Positions 1-9,779 of a stretch of 64,000 nt of DNA are shown here, one piece after another (positions within the stretch are counted from its first letter, which is position 1; the number at the start of each line of letters is the position of its first letter). Source of the DNA: Gnetum montanum. Taxonomy: Eukaryota > Streptophyta > Gnetopsida > Gnetales > Gnetaceae. The notes below the pieces were generated by a model. The model saw nothing but the letters and a program-made list of their open reading frames with translations, was not told the origin of the DNA and did no database searches. The stretch lies in contig MNCI01009412.1 of NCBI GenBank assembly GCA_015680685.1, positions 592,588 through 656,587 on the forward strand. Direction: 5' to 3'. The position numbers were made by a program, and so were the translations under genes.

Positions 1-1298
1 CTTGACTAGCAAGGAGGCAAGCACCTAGATGATTTTCTTATCCTCAAGGAAATTCAAGGTAGTTCCACTAAAAACATCAAGCTTACTATCCAACTAGAGC
101 TCCTCCACAATCATACAAGTAATACCAGCAATGGCACCAAGAAAAATTATGTGGAATGCTACCACCAAGATATTAGTACCTTTATAGGCAATCATATCCA
201 TACACATACTATGTTTAGAAACCTATTTCTCCATGAAATTTGGCTAGCCATGCCTCATTCCAACATCACTATTACCCTTTATATTACCATCAAACTCATT
301 TTCCATCTACTTGAGGGGAACACACATATCTATATGATCCTTCACATCCATCAACACGCATTCCTTCACCCTCAACCCAGTTGCCTCCTACTCTATCCAT
401 GCACAATGAAATTCCCCCATAGTCGTAGCAACAAAATGCTATGAGGGCTATAAATTTATAGTTGGTTTTCCAGCTAAGCAGTTTGGATAATTGATCTAGG
501 AAATGACCATTTTTCTGATCCAACAATCCTCACAACCTAGTGCGGCTGCTCATCCTATATCTTCAACACCCTCATCCTCTACATCAAACACATTCAAGAG
601 CCCTTCAAAACAAACACTACCTCAAATCTACATCAGGATGTTAACTCATGCTATCTTCTATTGAAATAAGGCTAGCAATATTTCACAAAGAGATCTAATC
701 CAAGAATTCCTCTTATTTACTTATAGATCGTTAGACATGATCCATGCAAGGATCTTCTTGATTCTAGTTTCAATGTCAATCTCATCTCCTATGACATGTA
801 TAAGGTTTGGAACCTGACACCTCTCAAGAAGAGCAATATCTATTTGGGATTGGTAGACCAATCAATAACTATCCCTTTAGAATTAGTGGAGGACATTTTG
901 ACCACAATTTATGGGTGGTGCTATCCTACTAATTTTCTGATGATCAAGGTTGAAGACTACAAATGAAAATTCCCCATCATTATGAAACATGCATGGTTGA
1001 GCATTGTTGATGCAAAAATGGGCAACAAGGACCTCTCCTTGGAAATCTCTAAGGAAAATAAATTTGGATGGCTTGAGAAGAAGCAAGTTCCATGCATTGC
1101 GTACAATGATAACAAGTGTAATTGCATGTAGAAAATATGGTCCATTAATAGTACATTAATAAAAGAATGAAATTATTATGCACATGAAATAGATATCCAA
1201 AGGTTCCTATATGCAATATCTACAAAATAGGAGGGCATCTAGTGGCTGATAGCTAACTTTGATGGTAGCACATTATGCATGGAACCCACTAAGAGCTA
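1..1298 (+). pseudogene. Athila-like gag C-terminus and protease fragment (A3)
   Basis: This is a decayed Ty3/gypsy polyprotein piece. The first 60 bases align with the gag segment just after the zinc knuckle in copies A1 (about 11600) and A2 (about 45600, minus). A low-complexity linker follows, and then a retropepsin domain from about 735. The active-site region near 751-785 reads LLDSSFNVNLIS, so the expected Asp-Ser/Thr-Gly has lost its Gly. Downstream come KKSNI, a conserved IPLELVEDI block and SLEISKEN, all shared with A1 and A2. In-frame stops (for example after VEDYK, about 963) and frame changes make it non-functional. It ends abruptly at 1298, where LTR E1 is inserted. The family call rests on similarity to the better preserved A1 pol and is firm; the exact left border is outside the window. 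Confidence 0.75.
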
Positions 1299-1844
1299 TG
1301 AAATACCACAAAATTTTGGGTCTTGGCATCTTGACTGAAAATTTGGCTAAGTGTTAGAATGGTGGCACTTTGCCAAAATTTTTCTAAATTTTAAGTGTAT
1401 CCAGCTCCAATTTCTAGATTCGCAAAATCATTTTAAGTGTCAAAACAATGGCACTTCCTACAAATTTGTCCAAGTGTCAAAACATGATAAATTTTTCTAA
1501 GTGTTGGTGTTATGCTCCCCAACATAGCTAGCGTAGCATACCTCAAGTCCTATTTTGCAAAATTTTCTAAGTGTTAATAGTAGTGGCATGAAAATTTTCT
1601 CTAAGTGTTTTGCTATGCTTTCACTCTACTTGCTACCGTCTAGAGCGTAGCCAGCATAACATACTTTTTAGTGACAAGTTTTGCCTAAGTGTCAAGCATA
1701 AATCTATCAAGATAGCTTTGCATGGAAGAGGAATTTGGTAGATCTTCTAACTCTTTAGGCTACCCCTCCTACTACGCTCCAGAGCATAGCAAGAACAAGG
1801 ATTATAGTCTTCCCCAGATTCTTCTAAGTGCCCATGCCACGTCC

Positions 1845-2025
1845 TATCCTTGGGAGCATCTCGTGTCCCACATCTAACATGGGATGTGCATAGCAACCAA
1901 CATCTTGTGTTCGACATGTAACATGGGATGAGCATAGTAGCCAGCATTCTGTGTCCTACACATAACATGGGATGACCATAGTAGCTAGCATCTCATTTCT
2001 TGCACGTAACATGGGACAAGTGTAG
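1845..2025 (+). repeat. 44-base minisatellite inside LTR E1
   Basis: About four units carry a core like TAACATGGGATG followed by CATAGTAGCCAGCAT and a variable spacer. The same 44-base unit occurs about eleven times in the reverse-oriented LTR E2 (39557-40056), so copy number differs between the two LTR copies. Confidence 0.75.
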
Positions 2026-2159
2026 TTGCCAAAGTTAGAAAATTTTTTAACTTTTTTTAGTCACCTCTAAACTTAGAAAATTTTCTGAATTTTTCTTATG
2101 GTCCCACCTACCACACTATCACATGGTACCCAATCTACATTTTGGGCTAACCCTAGCCT

Positions 2160-2167
2160 TATAAATA
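2160..2167 (+). promoter_or_regulatory. TATA box of LTR E1
   Basis: TATAAATA is followed by CCTCTGCACCCC. The matching place in E2 (39506-39499, minus) reads TATAAGTA followed by CCCCTGCACCC, so position and flank are conserved. It is the likely U3 core promoter of this LTR family. Confidence 0.6.
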
Positions 2168-2884
2168 CCTCTGCACCCCAATATTTCAAGGGTTTGGTTG
2201 GCTTCCATTTTCACTAGTGGGGCAACTGGCACTTTCATTTGGCATTTGGCACTTAGCTCCATGGACAAATGATACCTAGAGCACACCACACCAGTAGAGA
2301 GGCATAGTTACACTACACGGTACATCATAACCCCATTGTAGCCTTGTAGAACATCACATGGTACATTGTGGCAACTAGCTCGATAGGCATAGTTCATCAT
2401 AGTGAGCACCAAACTTCATAGCCGAACACCACCAAGATGGTGACTGTGCTCCCACTGTGCCTATTATACCCTATGTACCTTTTGAGACCCTTTTGGAATT
2501 AGCTACGCTCCCCCTTTTTGTGTGGTGCACTTTTGTTCACAAAATCCATTGCATTTCTCAAACATTTCTCTTTGGTATTCAACATAACACTTGTATTTTC
2601 TTACTTTTTCATATGTATTTGCATGTTTACATGGCTGTTTTTAGGCTGGGACATCCTACTATGCTTTGGCTATGCTACTCTTGGTATCCATGCATAACGT
2701 AGTACAAACCCTTTTCACATATGGTTATTTTAACACCACATAACTCCCTATCTAATCAACCAAATAATTTATGACACCTCGTTTCCATTTCCTAGCATGG
2801 CCCTAGCATAGATTCAGGGTTAGGTTGTATGCTCGCCAACCTCTCAGTGTTCTAGTCATTGACATTTTTGAATCTCATAGTTTT

Positions 2885-2903
2885 TGGTGCTAGAAGGAGG
2901 GCC
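2885..2903 (+). other. Primer-binding site of E1
   Basis: TGGTGCTAGAAGGAGGGCC lies eight bases after the LTR end. Near-identical sites follow the LTRs of B (21382), D (54745) and the right-edge LTR (63714). The tRNA used was not determined. Confidence 0.7.
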
Positions 2904-2919
2904 TTGTCATTTCCTTCTA

Positions 2920-2973
2920 TATTTTTTGATTGGCACTTAACCAAACTATTTTTTGATTGGCACTTAACCAAAT
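2920..2973 (+). repeat. 27-base tandem duplication in the E1 leader
   Basis: Two nearly identical copies of TATTTTTTGATTGGCACTTA plus CCAAA lie head to tail just after the primer-binding site. Confidence 0.85.
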
Positions 2974-2999
2974 AGTCAACTTTGCAAAGTACTGTGAGT

Positions 3000-4280
3000 T
3001 GTTGAGAGTTCCTATTCTGTTTAATTGCCTAGTCTATGTGGTCCTTATAATACCTACTTGTAACAAATAAAGTTTTGCAAAAAAATTTGAGCACAACTCT
3101 ACGAATCTACTTCTAATTTTCCCTAGAGAAAGAGATAGTTCCACAAGAAAACTAAAAATAGAGTGAGATTCAATGGAAATAGAAAGAAGAGAAAAAGAAA
3201 AAAGATTTGTGTAAAGATCTCAAATGTTTAAACAAGGTAAAATGATACGAGTAAATACTTCTTAATAAAGCTATCGCAAATTCAATAATTACGAATTGTT
3301 TAAAATTCCAAGGCTCAAATAAGCAATTTCTTCAAGACAATCCTACAATGCTACCAAAAAAAATTGTTGTGTAAATTATCACATACCAGACTCTATTTTG
3401 GCTAGATAATGGATGTCAAAAATTACATTCAAAAAAACCTTCAAAATATTTGACAATTTATGATTGAAATACCATAGAGATTCACTTTAAAGATAAAAGA
3501 AGCTATTCTGGTCCTATCAAAATACCAAAGATTTTCTGAACCCTCTTGACTATTGAATCGTTCAACAACTTGACTACATGCAGAGGCTCTCTTACAACAA
3601 TCTCAATAGCAGTTCTTATACATTGCACAATAATAAACTTCACTACTAAAATGCTCTTAAGGATTTCAAACACAAGCTCTTCTATTGAAAAATTTTAATA
3701 GAAATTTTCTATCATGCAACAAGAACAATAAGCGCAATCTAAAAATCCCAAAATTACTTGCCAAGCATGTTACTATCTAAACCACTAGCTGAACAATTTA
3801 AACAGAATAAAAAAAATAAGCATAACTCACAAGACTATGAAATGTTATCTTTAACAAGTCATCTTACAAGTAATCTTTCACAATGTCTTCTTTACAAATG
3901 CTCTTCCCCCCAGCTACCAAGACCCAAAGCGAGAACCACACCCCCCGCCCCCCCACCCCGAGACCTTTCTCCTTCCTACCCTTGAGGCCCTTTTATAGTA
4001 ACCTCAAGGTAGTTACAATCATCATGACAAGGTGAGGTAAGTTACAAACATTATGGGTGGTTATAACCACCATAGAGATAAAAAAGCTAGAGTTGACAAG
4101 TGTCCCATTTAGTTGCCAAGTGGTCACCATGGAGATAAAAAAGTTGTAGTTGACAAGTGGCCTTTGTAGTGGTTCTAACCACCATTTCAATTGAGAGGCT
4201 ACAATTGTCATGAAATTACAACATTTATAGGAAATTTAAAATGAAGCCAAGTATCTAGTGGCTACATTCACCATAGGGTT
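3000..4280. other. No gene seen; possible minus-strand LTR
   Basis: I recognise no coding sequence here. The minus strand has a TATAAAAGG-type box at 3997-3991, followed by a purine-rich stretch that is a C-rich tract on plus (about 3937-3960, nearly all C). The 80 or so bases upstream of the box on minus contain duplicated phrases around AAAAAAGCTAGAGTTGACAAG and AAAAAAGTTGTAGTTGACAAG (plus positions 4080-4160). This layout fits an LTR promoter on the minus strand, but I found no partner LTR or target duplication. Confidence 0.3.
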
Positions 4281-4283
4281 AAA

Positions 4284-5100
4284 TTTTTATAGGTGATGAA
4301 TATCTTGTAGTTGCAACCCTTACTGCAATGGCTGCCTTGTTTGCAACGGCAACAACTTTGTTAACTTTTTCATCCACTCTTGGCACCTCAAATGCTTTTG
4401 ATGCAACATGCCTTGCTTCTTGTAAAGCATGCAGAATATTTGCATGATTCACACACTTTATGAATCCTATCTGGGAATTCAGTGTACTAGGTCTCTGTAG
4501 TACTACCTAGTGCTAATACGCTGACTAAGTTTCACCATTTCTGAATGTATACATACCAAGACCTTGTCTTTTTCCTTTGTGTCATGCACCTTCATACCGA
4601 TTTCCATTAGCAAAATTATAGATAACAAACCCATGCATTTTGTCTACAAATTATTCTCCTACATAAGTATCTCTGGTCCTGAAATGATAATAGCTAAGGC
4701 CATGCATGATGCCTGCCTTGAACTAGCCCACAAAGCGGCTGCCATCATTGTAGCTCTACATACTAGTGTCGTGGCTCTGGCCATTGGCCCACTGCCTAGC
4801 ATACATATCATTGATAAAAAGCCAATAAATCTCATAGCCATGCCTAAAGCCACACTGGTACTAACCACGATAATGGCTACCACAAGCCCATGTCTCGATA
4901 TCATAGCCATCATAGTTTCCATCTACCCAGTTGCCCTCATACCGATCATTCACAAAGTAATAATACACTCCACTTCCTCTGCACTTGCCCTGATGAAACT
5001 CACCCTCATAGATGTCTCCATTACTAAACACCTCCATAGCTTCTCGACGTCCTTGCTGTTGTTGCTCTTACTAAGAGAGTTTTGGTTTGGCGGAGTATTT
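4284..5100 (-). pseudogene. MORN-repeat protein pseudogene fragment
   Basis: Read on minus, about seven consecutive MORN-type repeats are recognisable: GDIYEGEFHQGKC, then RYEGNWVDGNYDGY, HYRG with FRHGY, QWANGQSHD, RFVG with KAGIMHGL, TYVGE with DKMHGF, and RYEGA with KGKRQG. After them come MYTFRNGET and a C-terminal helix-like part, NILHALQEARHVASKAF then DEKVNKVVA. Plant MORN proteins of this kind have the same order of repeats and tail. Stops fall at codons expected to be Trp or Gln (for example after HYRG and after YEGA), which fits C-to-T decay. No introns are seen across the repeats. A Q-rich, basic segment (EQQQQGRRE) precedes the first repeat. It is a non-functional fragment, head to head with the CW-family fragment at 5387. 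Confidence 0.85.
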
Positions 5101-5386
5101 TTGAAGATCTCGAGAGGCACTGCGCTGAGTTCAAAATCAACGCTGAGAAGGCCAAAAATATGAGGGAAAATTCTGTGGATTCTAGAGGTTTAGGGATTCT
5201 GGGGCATAATAAAGCATGTTCGAGCACAATCCTTGCACAATTTTTGTGGTTTTCATTTAGCGATGGTTTTGTGTAGGGTTTCAGTGTGTCTTGGGATTTC
5301 CTTCAACTTTTTGCACTTCTTTTGGATTGGCATTTCGAGCAATGTCAATAGTGGTGGTGTAGAGCAACAACTACGGTGGCAAAGTT

Positions 5387-5835
5387 ATGATGATGACGAT
5401 GGCAGACAATGAGCTTGAAGAAGGCAAGGCCTACGCCAGCAACTATGACCTGGACGTTGCCCTCTCCTACATCGATACCAAACTGCACAATTTTTTGGGA
5501 TATTTTTACAAGGACTTTGAAGGAAAAGTGTCAGCAGAAAACTTGGGGGCAAAATTTGGAGGTTATGATTCTGTTTTGCCAACCCATAAATGATCGCCAT
5601 CATGCTTACTTCAACGAAGGGCCCAAGCCCCGCATACAAGCAATAATTCTTCACGAACTCCTAATGAGTTATTAGGTTAGAAGTTGTGGACTAGTGTTCA
5701 AGGATCTAATTCAAAAGCGTTTTATTTATCAGTTGGATCAAATGCTACTGCACCAGCAAGAAACCATTTAAAAGTTTCTGTTGGAATTCTTGCCACTTCT
5801 CCAACTATGAATAAGAGAGTACTAAAAACTGCCAA
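5387..5835 (+). pseudogene. CW-type zinc-finger family N-terminal fragment
   Basis: An open frame of 68 codons (5387-5593) contains ELEEGKAYA, DVALSYIDTKL, YKDFEGKVSAENLGAKFGG and VLPT. This is the conserved N-terminal block that I know from plant CW-type zinc-finger proteins (histone-reading nuclear proteins). The CW finger itself is not present. After a stop at 5591 the similarity seems to continue in another frame (SRTPNELL, then VQGSNSKAFYLSVG) to about 5835, less certainly. It is therefore a broken 5' gene piece embedded among repeats, about 290 bases from the MORN fragment and on the other strand. Possible sources are a Helitron, a Mutator-like carrier, a retrocopy, or the relic of a host locus. 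Confidence 0.75.
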
Positions 5836-5960
5836 GACCTTTAATCAATTTTATCATGCCAACCTATTCCATGAAATGCCCAAAATATTCCAACACGAGC
5901 ATGGCAAGCTCCAACATAGTGAGCATGGAAAGCTCCAACGTAGTGAGCATAGCACCAGAG

Positions 5961-6207
5961 TTAGCCATTTTTAGCAGCTTTCATACTTAGCAATTTTTCT
6001 ACATTTTCATACTTAGCATCTTTTCTACATTTTCATACTTAGCCAAATTTTCCATAGTTTTACACTTAGTTAATTTTTTGTAGTTTTCGTACTTAGTCAC
6101 TTTTCTGCATCTTTACACTTAGCTATTTTTCTACATTTTTATACTTAGCCATTTTCTTCTACTAGTAGAGTTAGTCATTTTTTTGTATTTTTTAAAGTTA
6201 GCCATTG
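5961..6207 (+). repeat. About 32-base minisatellite in the leader of element C
   Basis: About eight degenerate units of the form TTAGCCATTTTTCTACATTT plus TCATAC lie immediately upstream of the gag-like region. A similar phrase (ACTTAGCCA...TTTTTCTC) occurs just before gag in element B (22026-22065), which supports a leader position. Confidence 0.75.
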
Positions 6208-6228
6208 TTTGCAAATAGCAACTCTCAC

Positions 6229-7920
6229 AACGCAACCTATGAATATGAATCTAGATCAACCTTCCATGTCAATGTCTAACAAATTTGACACCAAGATCCA
6301 CCCAAAGCATGCTGCACTAAGGCATGAACAATACAATTTTTTTGTGCCAAAATCTAAGTAGGATTACCAATGGATCACCTTGACCTATAGGCAAAACAAG
6401 ATTACAAATGAGTCCATTAGGATGGATGAGAGTACAACCCTACCTTGTTCAACATAATCCAACTCATGTTGTCTTACCACTAGTTGTTATTCTAACTCAT
6501 CTGTGCAAACAAGCATGATGTAGGGACAACCTTGGAGGAAGCCTCATAGGAGGAAGAAGATGAGTTCAAGGCCTACTCCAAACATGAGAGCCCTCTCTGT
6601 ACTATCTTTCAACAATCACTCCCTAGTATAGTCCCTCCTTGGTTCAATCCACCTATCCTCTCTGAGATGGTAACCATGCCAATTCAGTCTTCCTTGCAAG
6701 CTACTGTTGCATTTTCCCAACCATGTGCTCATGCAAGGGCCACCTCCTAGCCCTAGATTACTCAATCATCCTATGTCCCACTTGTCTCATCAGTGTTCAT
6801 GGCATCTGTCCAAGCCACTCATGTGTGGTCTACCTCAGTCACTATGCCCATCACTCAACCAATGCATCAATGACCATCTGCTATGACATTAAACTAGCAA
6901 CAGCTATCCGCTATGATGTTAAACTAGCAAAATCGACAACCAACAATCCGAAACTATGTTGTACATCCAACACAAGCCTAGCCAATGCAACTAGCTAGCA
7001 CATCCCCAATCTTGGATCAAGCATTCTAGGTAATCTAAATCTTGATGGAGGAGATCAACCAACTCAAGGCTACCTACTTCCACACCATCAAGGTGGTGGA
7101 CTTCTACTAGGACAATCTCATAAGTCCTACGACACCACCTCTAACTCTCCCAACTAGGGTCTAGCTACCTCAATTCATCAAGTAGAATGGTAAAGGGGAT
7201 ACCAAAAAACACTTGGTTACATTTTGGTCTAAGTGCCTACTCCTTCAAGCTTGGCCACATGCTATCATGTGTGTGTTTCCCATGTCACTCACTGGGAAGG
7301 CCTTAGATTGGTATCATTCACTACCTAAGGCCTTAATCTCTTCTTTGGAGGATCTCATAAGCCAATTTGTAACATGCTTTAGGTAAAACCTAAAGCTTGA
7401 AGCAACCCTTGAAGAGCTCATGCAAGTCAAGTAAGGGTCCCTAGAGCCTATGCCAAAATTCCTCCAATTTTGGAACATCACATTAAGAAAAATTCATAAA
7501 TCCCTAGTAGAGATGCACCTACTAACCATCTTCAAAGATGCAGTGAATGACTTCATCAAGTCCAAACTATATTACCCAGCCCCAAAATCTCTTAGCCAAG
7601 CCTTTACCCAAATGAAGTGCATAGAGGAGGTAGTGCAAGCTAACAATGACCTAACCTATGTGGCCTATAGAAATCAACATGCATGAAAGAAAAATGAAAT
7701 AGTGGAAATAGTGGCCACAAGCACAAAAGAAACCAACTAGGGCCTAACAACTAAGTAGCCCAAGGCCCCAGCTCACAAAGCCACCAACTCTGGTGCCAAC
7801 TTGCCTACATCAGTAGGGGCCATACCAAGGTCCAACTTTAAGCATATGGATTACTCAAAGTATACATATCTATCAATGGAACCCTCTAAACTACTAGAGA
7901 AACTCTTGAAAGCCTCACTT
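6229..7920 (+). pseudogene. Tat-like gag pseudogene (element C)
   Basis: A decayed Ty3/gypsy gag related to that of element B (22105-25225). The capsid-like part is clearest at 7140-7690: PPLTLPT, WYHSLPKALISSLEDLI, FLQFWNITLRKIH, DAVNDFIKSKLYY, then SQAFTQMKCIEEV. The corresponding block in B reads AMNDFVKSKLYY and SQAFVQIKNIEEV. Near 7885 the frame reaches MEPSKLLEKLLKAS, matching MKPSQLLNQLLKV of B, and then runs straight into LTR sequence. The rest of gag, protease and all 3' interior are deleted. Many stops and frame changes; clearly dead. Its 5' LTR is not visible; host-gene fragments lie upstream. Confidence 0.75.
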
Positions 7921-8685
7921 CCTAGGTGGAAAAAGTTATGTCATGTCTATATTTAGGCTTGGAAAGGCTAAAAATACCTCAAGAATTAATAAATTTGTTG
8001 TTGTTTTTGGATTTTTTTATTGGCCATAGCCAAACCTATGGTTGAACCACCTACACCCAGTGTTGGAATTATTGGGCTTTCATTTTCCTAGCAAGGCTAG
8101 TGAGGAAACCACCTATAGCCAATGTAGTTCTAGCAATGCTAGCGTGATGCCAATGAGGATGAGGATTCCACAAGGCCAACATACTTCTATAAAGGTAACA
8201 TAGTTTTACAAGGCCAACATAGTTGGGTAAATCTAGCATAGTTTTCAAAGTTCATTTACTATTTATAGCACTCAGCATAGTTTTGATGACCTAGATGCAT
8301 CAAAACTTACCAAAAATAGAAAGCTATGTTAAAAATAATGGTGTACCACATCTACAAATCATATCAATCTGTCAATAATCATTGTTAAAATTTGCAGTTC
8401 TAAATCAAAAATCATGTGACCTATAAAAGTAAATTTTGAACACATTGAATGGGTTCTTTGAGTTCTTTTAGCTCTTTGGAGTTCCACAAGTTCTACAACT
8501 TTTGCAACCTTGAGCACTTGAAACCTTTGGCATTTCAAAGATTTTTTTGATTAAACTAGCAACTACATGGGCATTGAAGAATCTTAGCATAGTTTTATTG
8601 CAATAGAAAGTTAAGCACATAATTTACTGCTCTTGTTGTCAATGCAACAAATCCAAGCTAAGAAGCACCAACGAGTCTTAGCAAC
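7910..8685 (+). mobile_element. LTR of element C, left part
   Basis: The start (CCTCACTTCCTAGGTGGAAA) aligns with the beginning of the LTRs of element D (53440 onward, 62290 onward): a shared GTCTATATTTxxGCTTGG phrase, then an AAAATxCCT region and a TAGCC...ACC block. A TATAAAAG box sits at 8422-8429. The LTR is broken at 8685 by insertion of A1 and continues at 18641. Confidence 0.65.
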
Positions 8686-9535
8686 TGATGAACCACCATT
8701 TGCCATTTGCTATAATGTTGGGTATGCGACGTCACATATGCGATGTTAGGAACTTGGTCTAACATCACATATCCAACATTGGGGTATATTCCCCATCTAT
8801 AAATACCAAGCCTAGGCTCTAGTTTTTCATTAGTCAATTTTTAGTTTTTAGTCAAAGTAGCAAAGCTCTGGTAATTTATTTTCATTAGAGTTAGAATATC
8901 TTCTAAGTGCCTCTAGGAGTCTAAAGTGTGTGTATGATTCTTTGTTTAAGCACTGATGTACCTGAGCACAACAATGTGATGGAAATAAAATAAACTCTTT
9001 TTACAATCCTTGTACCACTGAGAATAGCTTAATATTTCCTTTATTGCACTTTTCTTTAGTATTGTTTACTTTAATGTATTTGAATCAAGAAATTTATTTT
9101 TAGTTGATTAATGAACAAAAGCACGACCACTTCAAGCATTTATATAGTACTTGGTAACCTAGCAATGCTTAATTTTTGGTAGCCCAACAATACCATATGT
9201 GTTTAAGACATGTTCAAGAAAGTGGGATCGTTACTTATGTTAAGCTAGCTAGGAAATAGACATTAGTTTTCAATCTATTGTATCCTTATTCTTATTGTAG
9301 GTGATTACATCCATAAAATATAAAATGACAAAAATTCATATACCTCAAGTACACTTAAACCATGCCCTTAAACCTTACAAGTGTAGTTGGAAAGACAATG
9401 AACATTCTTAATGCCATTTCACTTCCTAGAAAAACTAGTGTGTGAGATAACTAAAGTTCCATGAAATTCAACTAGATGATGCATAATGCCTTAGTGATTC
9501 ATATAGTTGGGCATAGGGTACCTCGTTGTTCAACA
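8686..9535 (+). repeat. 5' LTR of A1
   Basis: 850 bases, from TGATGAACCACC to GTTCAACA. It aligns along its whole length with 17781-18635. The TATA box TATAAATA is at 8798-8805 and an AATAAAATAAA polyadenylation-like run at about 8984. It opens inside the LTR of element C. Confidence 0.9.
8798..8805 (+). promoter_or_regulatory. TATA box in the A1 5' LTR
   Basis: TATAAATA followed by CCAAGCCTAGG. The 3' LTR has the same box at 17894-17901, followed by CCAGGCCTAGG. Confidence 0.65.
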
Positions 9536-9536
9536 T

Positions 9537-9554
9537 TGGCATCATTTCTAGGGA
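9537..9554 (+). other. Primer-binding site of A1
   Basis: TGGCATCATTTCTAGGGA directly follows the 5' LTR. It fits a decayed TGGCGCC-type site as used by plant Athila and Tat elements: the changed bases are transitions at CG or C sites. A2 has TGGTTCCATTTCCAAGGA in the same place. Confidence 0.65.
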
Positions 9555-9779
9555 TCTTGTTATTGTTTTGTGCACTATGTAGGACCCAGTGAAAATTATT
9601 TAAATTGTTGGAATGAACCTAAGAGTCATATCTTATTTCACAATTATTGCAATAAATTCTTAGAGCACACTATGATTTTTTATCTGCTAACTAAAAATAT
9701 CTTCTTCTCATAGGAGCACCTCTCTGCCCAAGGTTGATAGAGTTAAGCTAACAAAGCCTCAATAGTATTGAATTATATA

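Larger units (their letters stand above)
1299..2877 (+). mobile_element. LTR E1 (5' LTR of a truncated gypsy-type element)
   Basis: The sequence from TGAAATACCACAAAATTTTG to AATCTCA is repeated in reverse orientation at 38750-40505 (E2), including both ends, the TATA region and an internal 44-base array. It interrupts the A3 protease; the five bases before it are AGCTA. The downstream neighbour is a primer-binding site at 2885, so this is the upstream LTR of an element whose interior is lost shortly after. No downstream LTR in the same orientation is visible. The opening resembles the LTR start of element B (TGAAACACCATAAAATTTTG), which places both in one family group. Confidence 0.8.

Noticed and set aside
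4564-5163. 199-codon open frame on plus, the longest in the window
   Set aside because: It is the opposite strand of the MORN pseudogene. The minus strand gives clear MORN repeats, while the plus product has no recognisable domain.
8678-8685. 8-base flanking duplication TTAGCAAC for A1
   Set aside because: Comparison with A2 shows that the LTR ends in CATCA. The final TTA on the right is the mutated LTR end, so the true duplication is the 5-base GCAAC.
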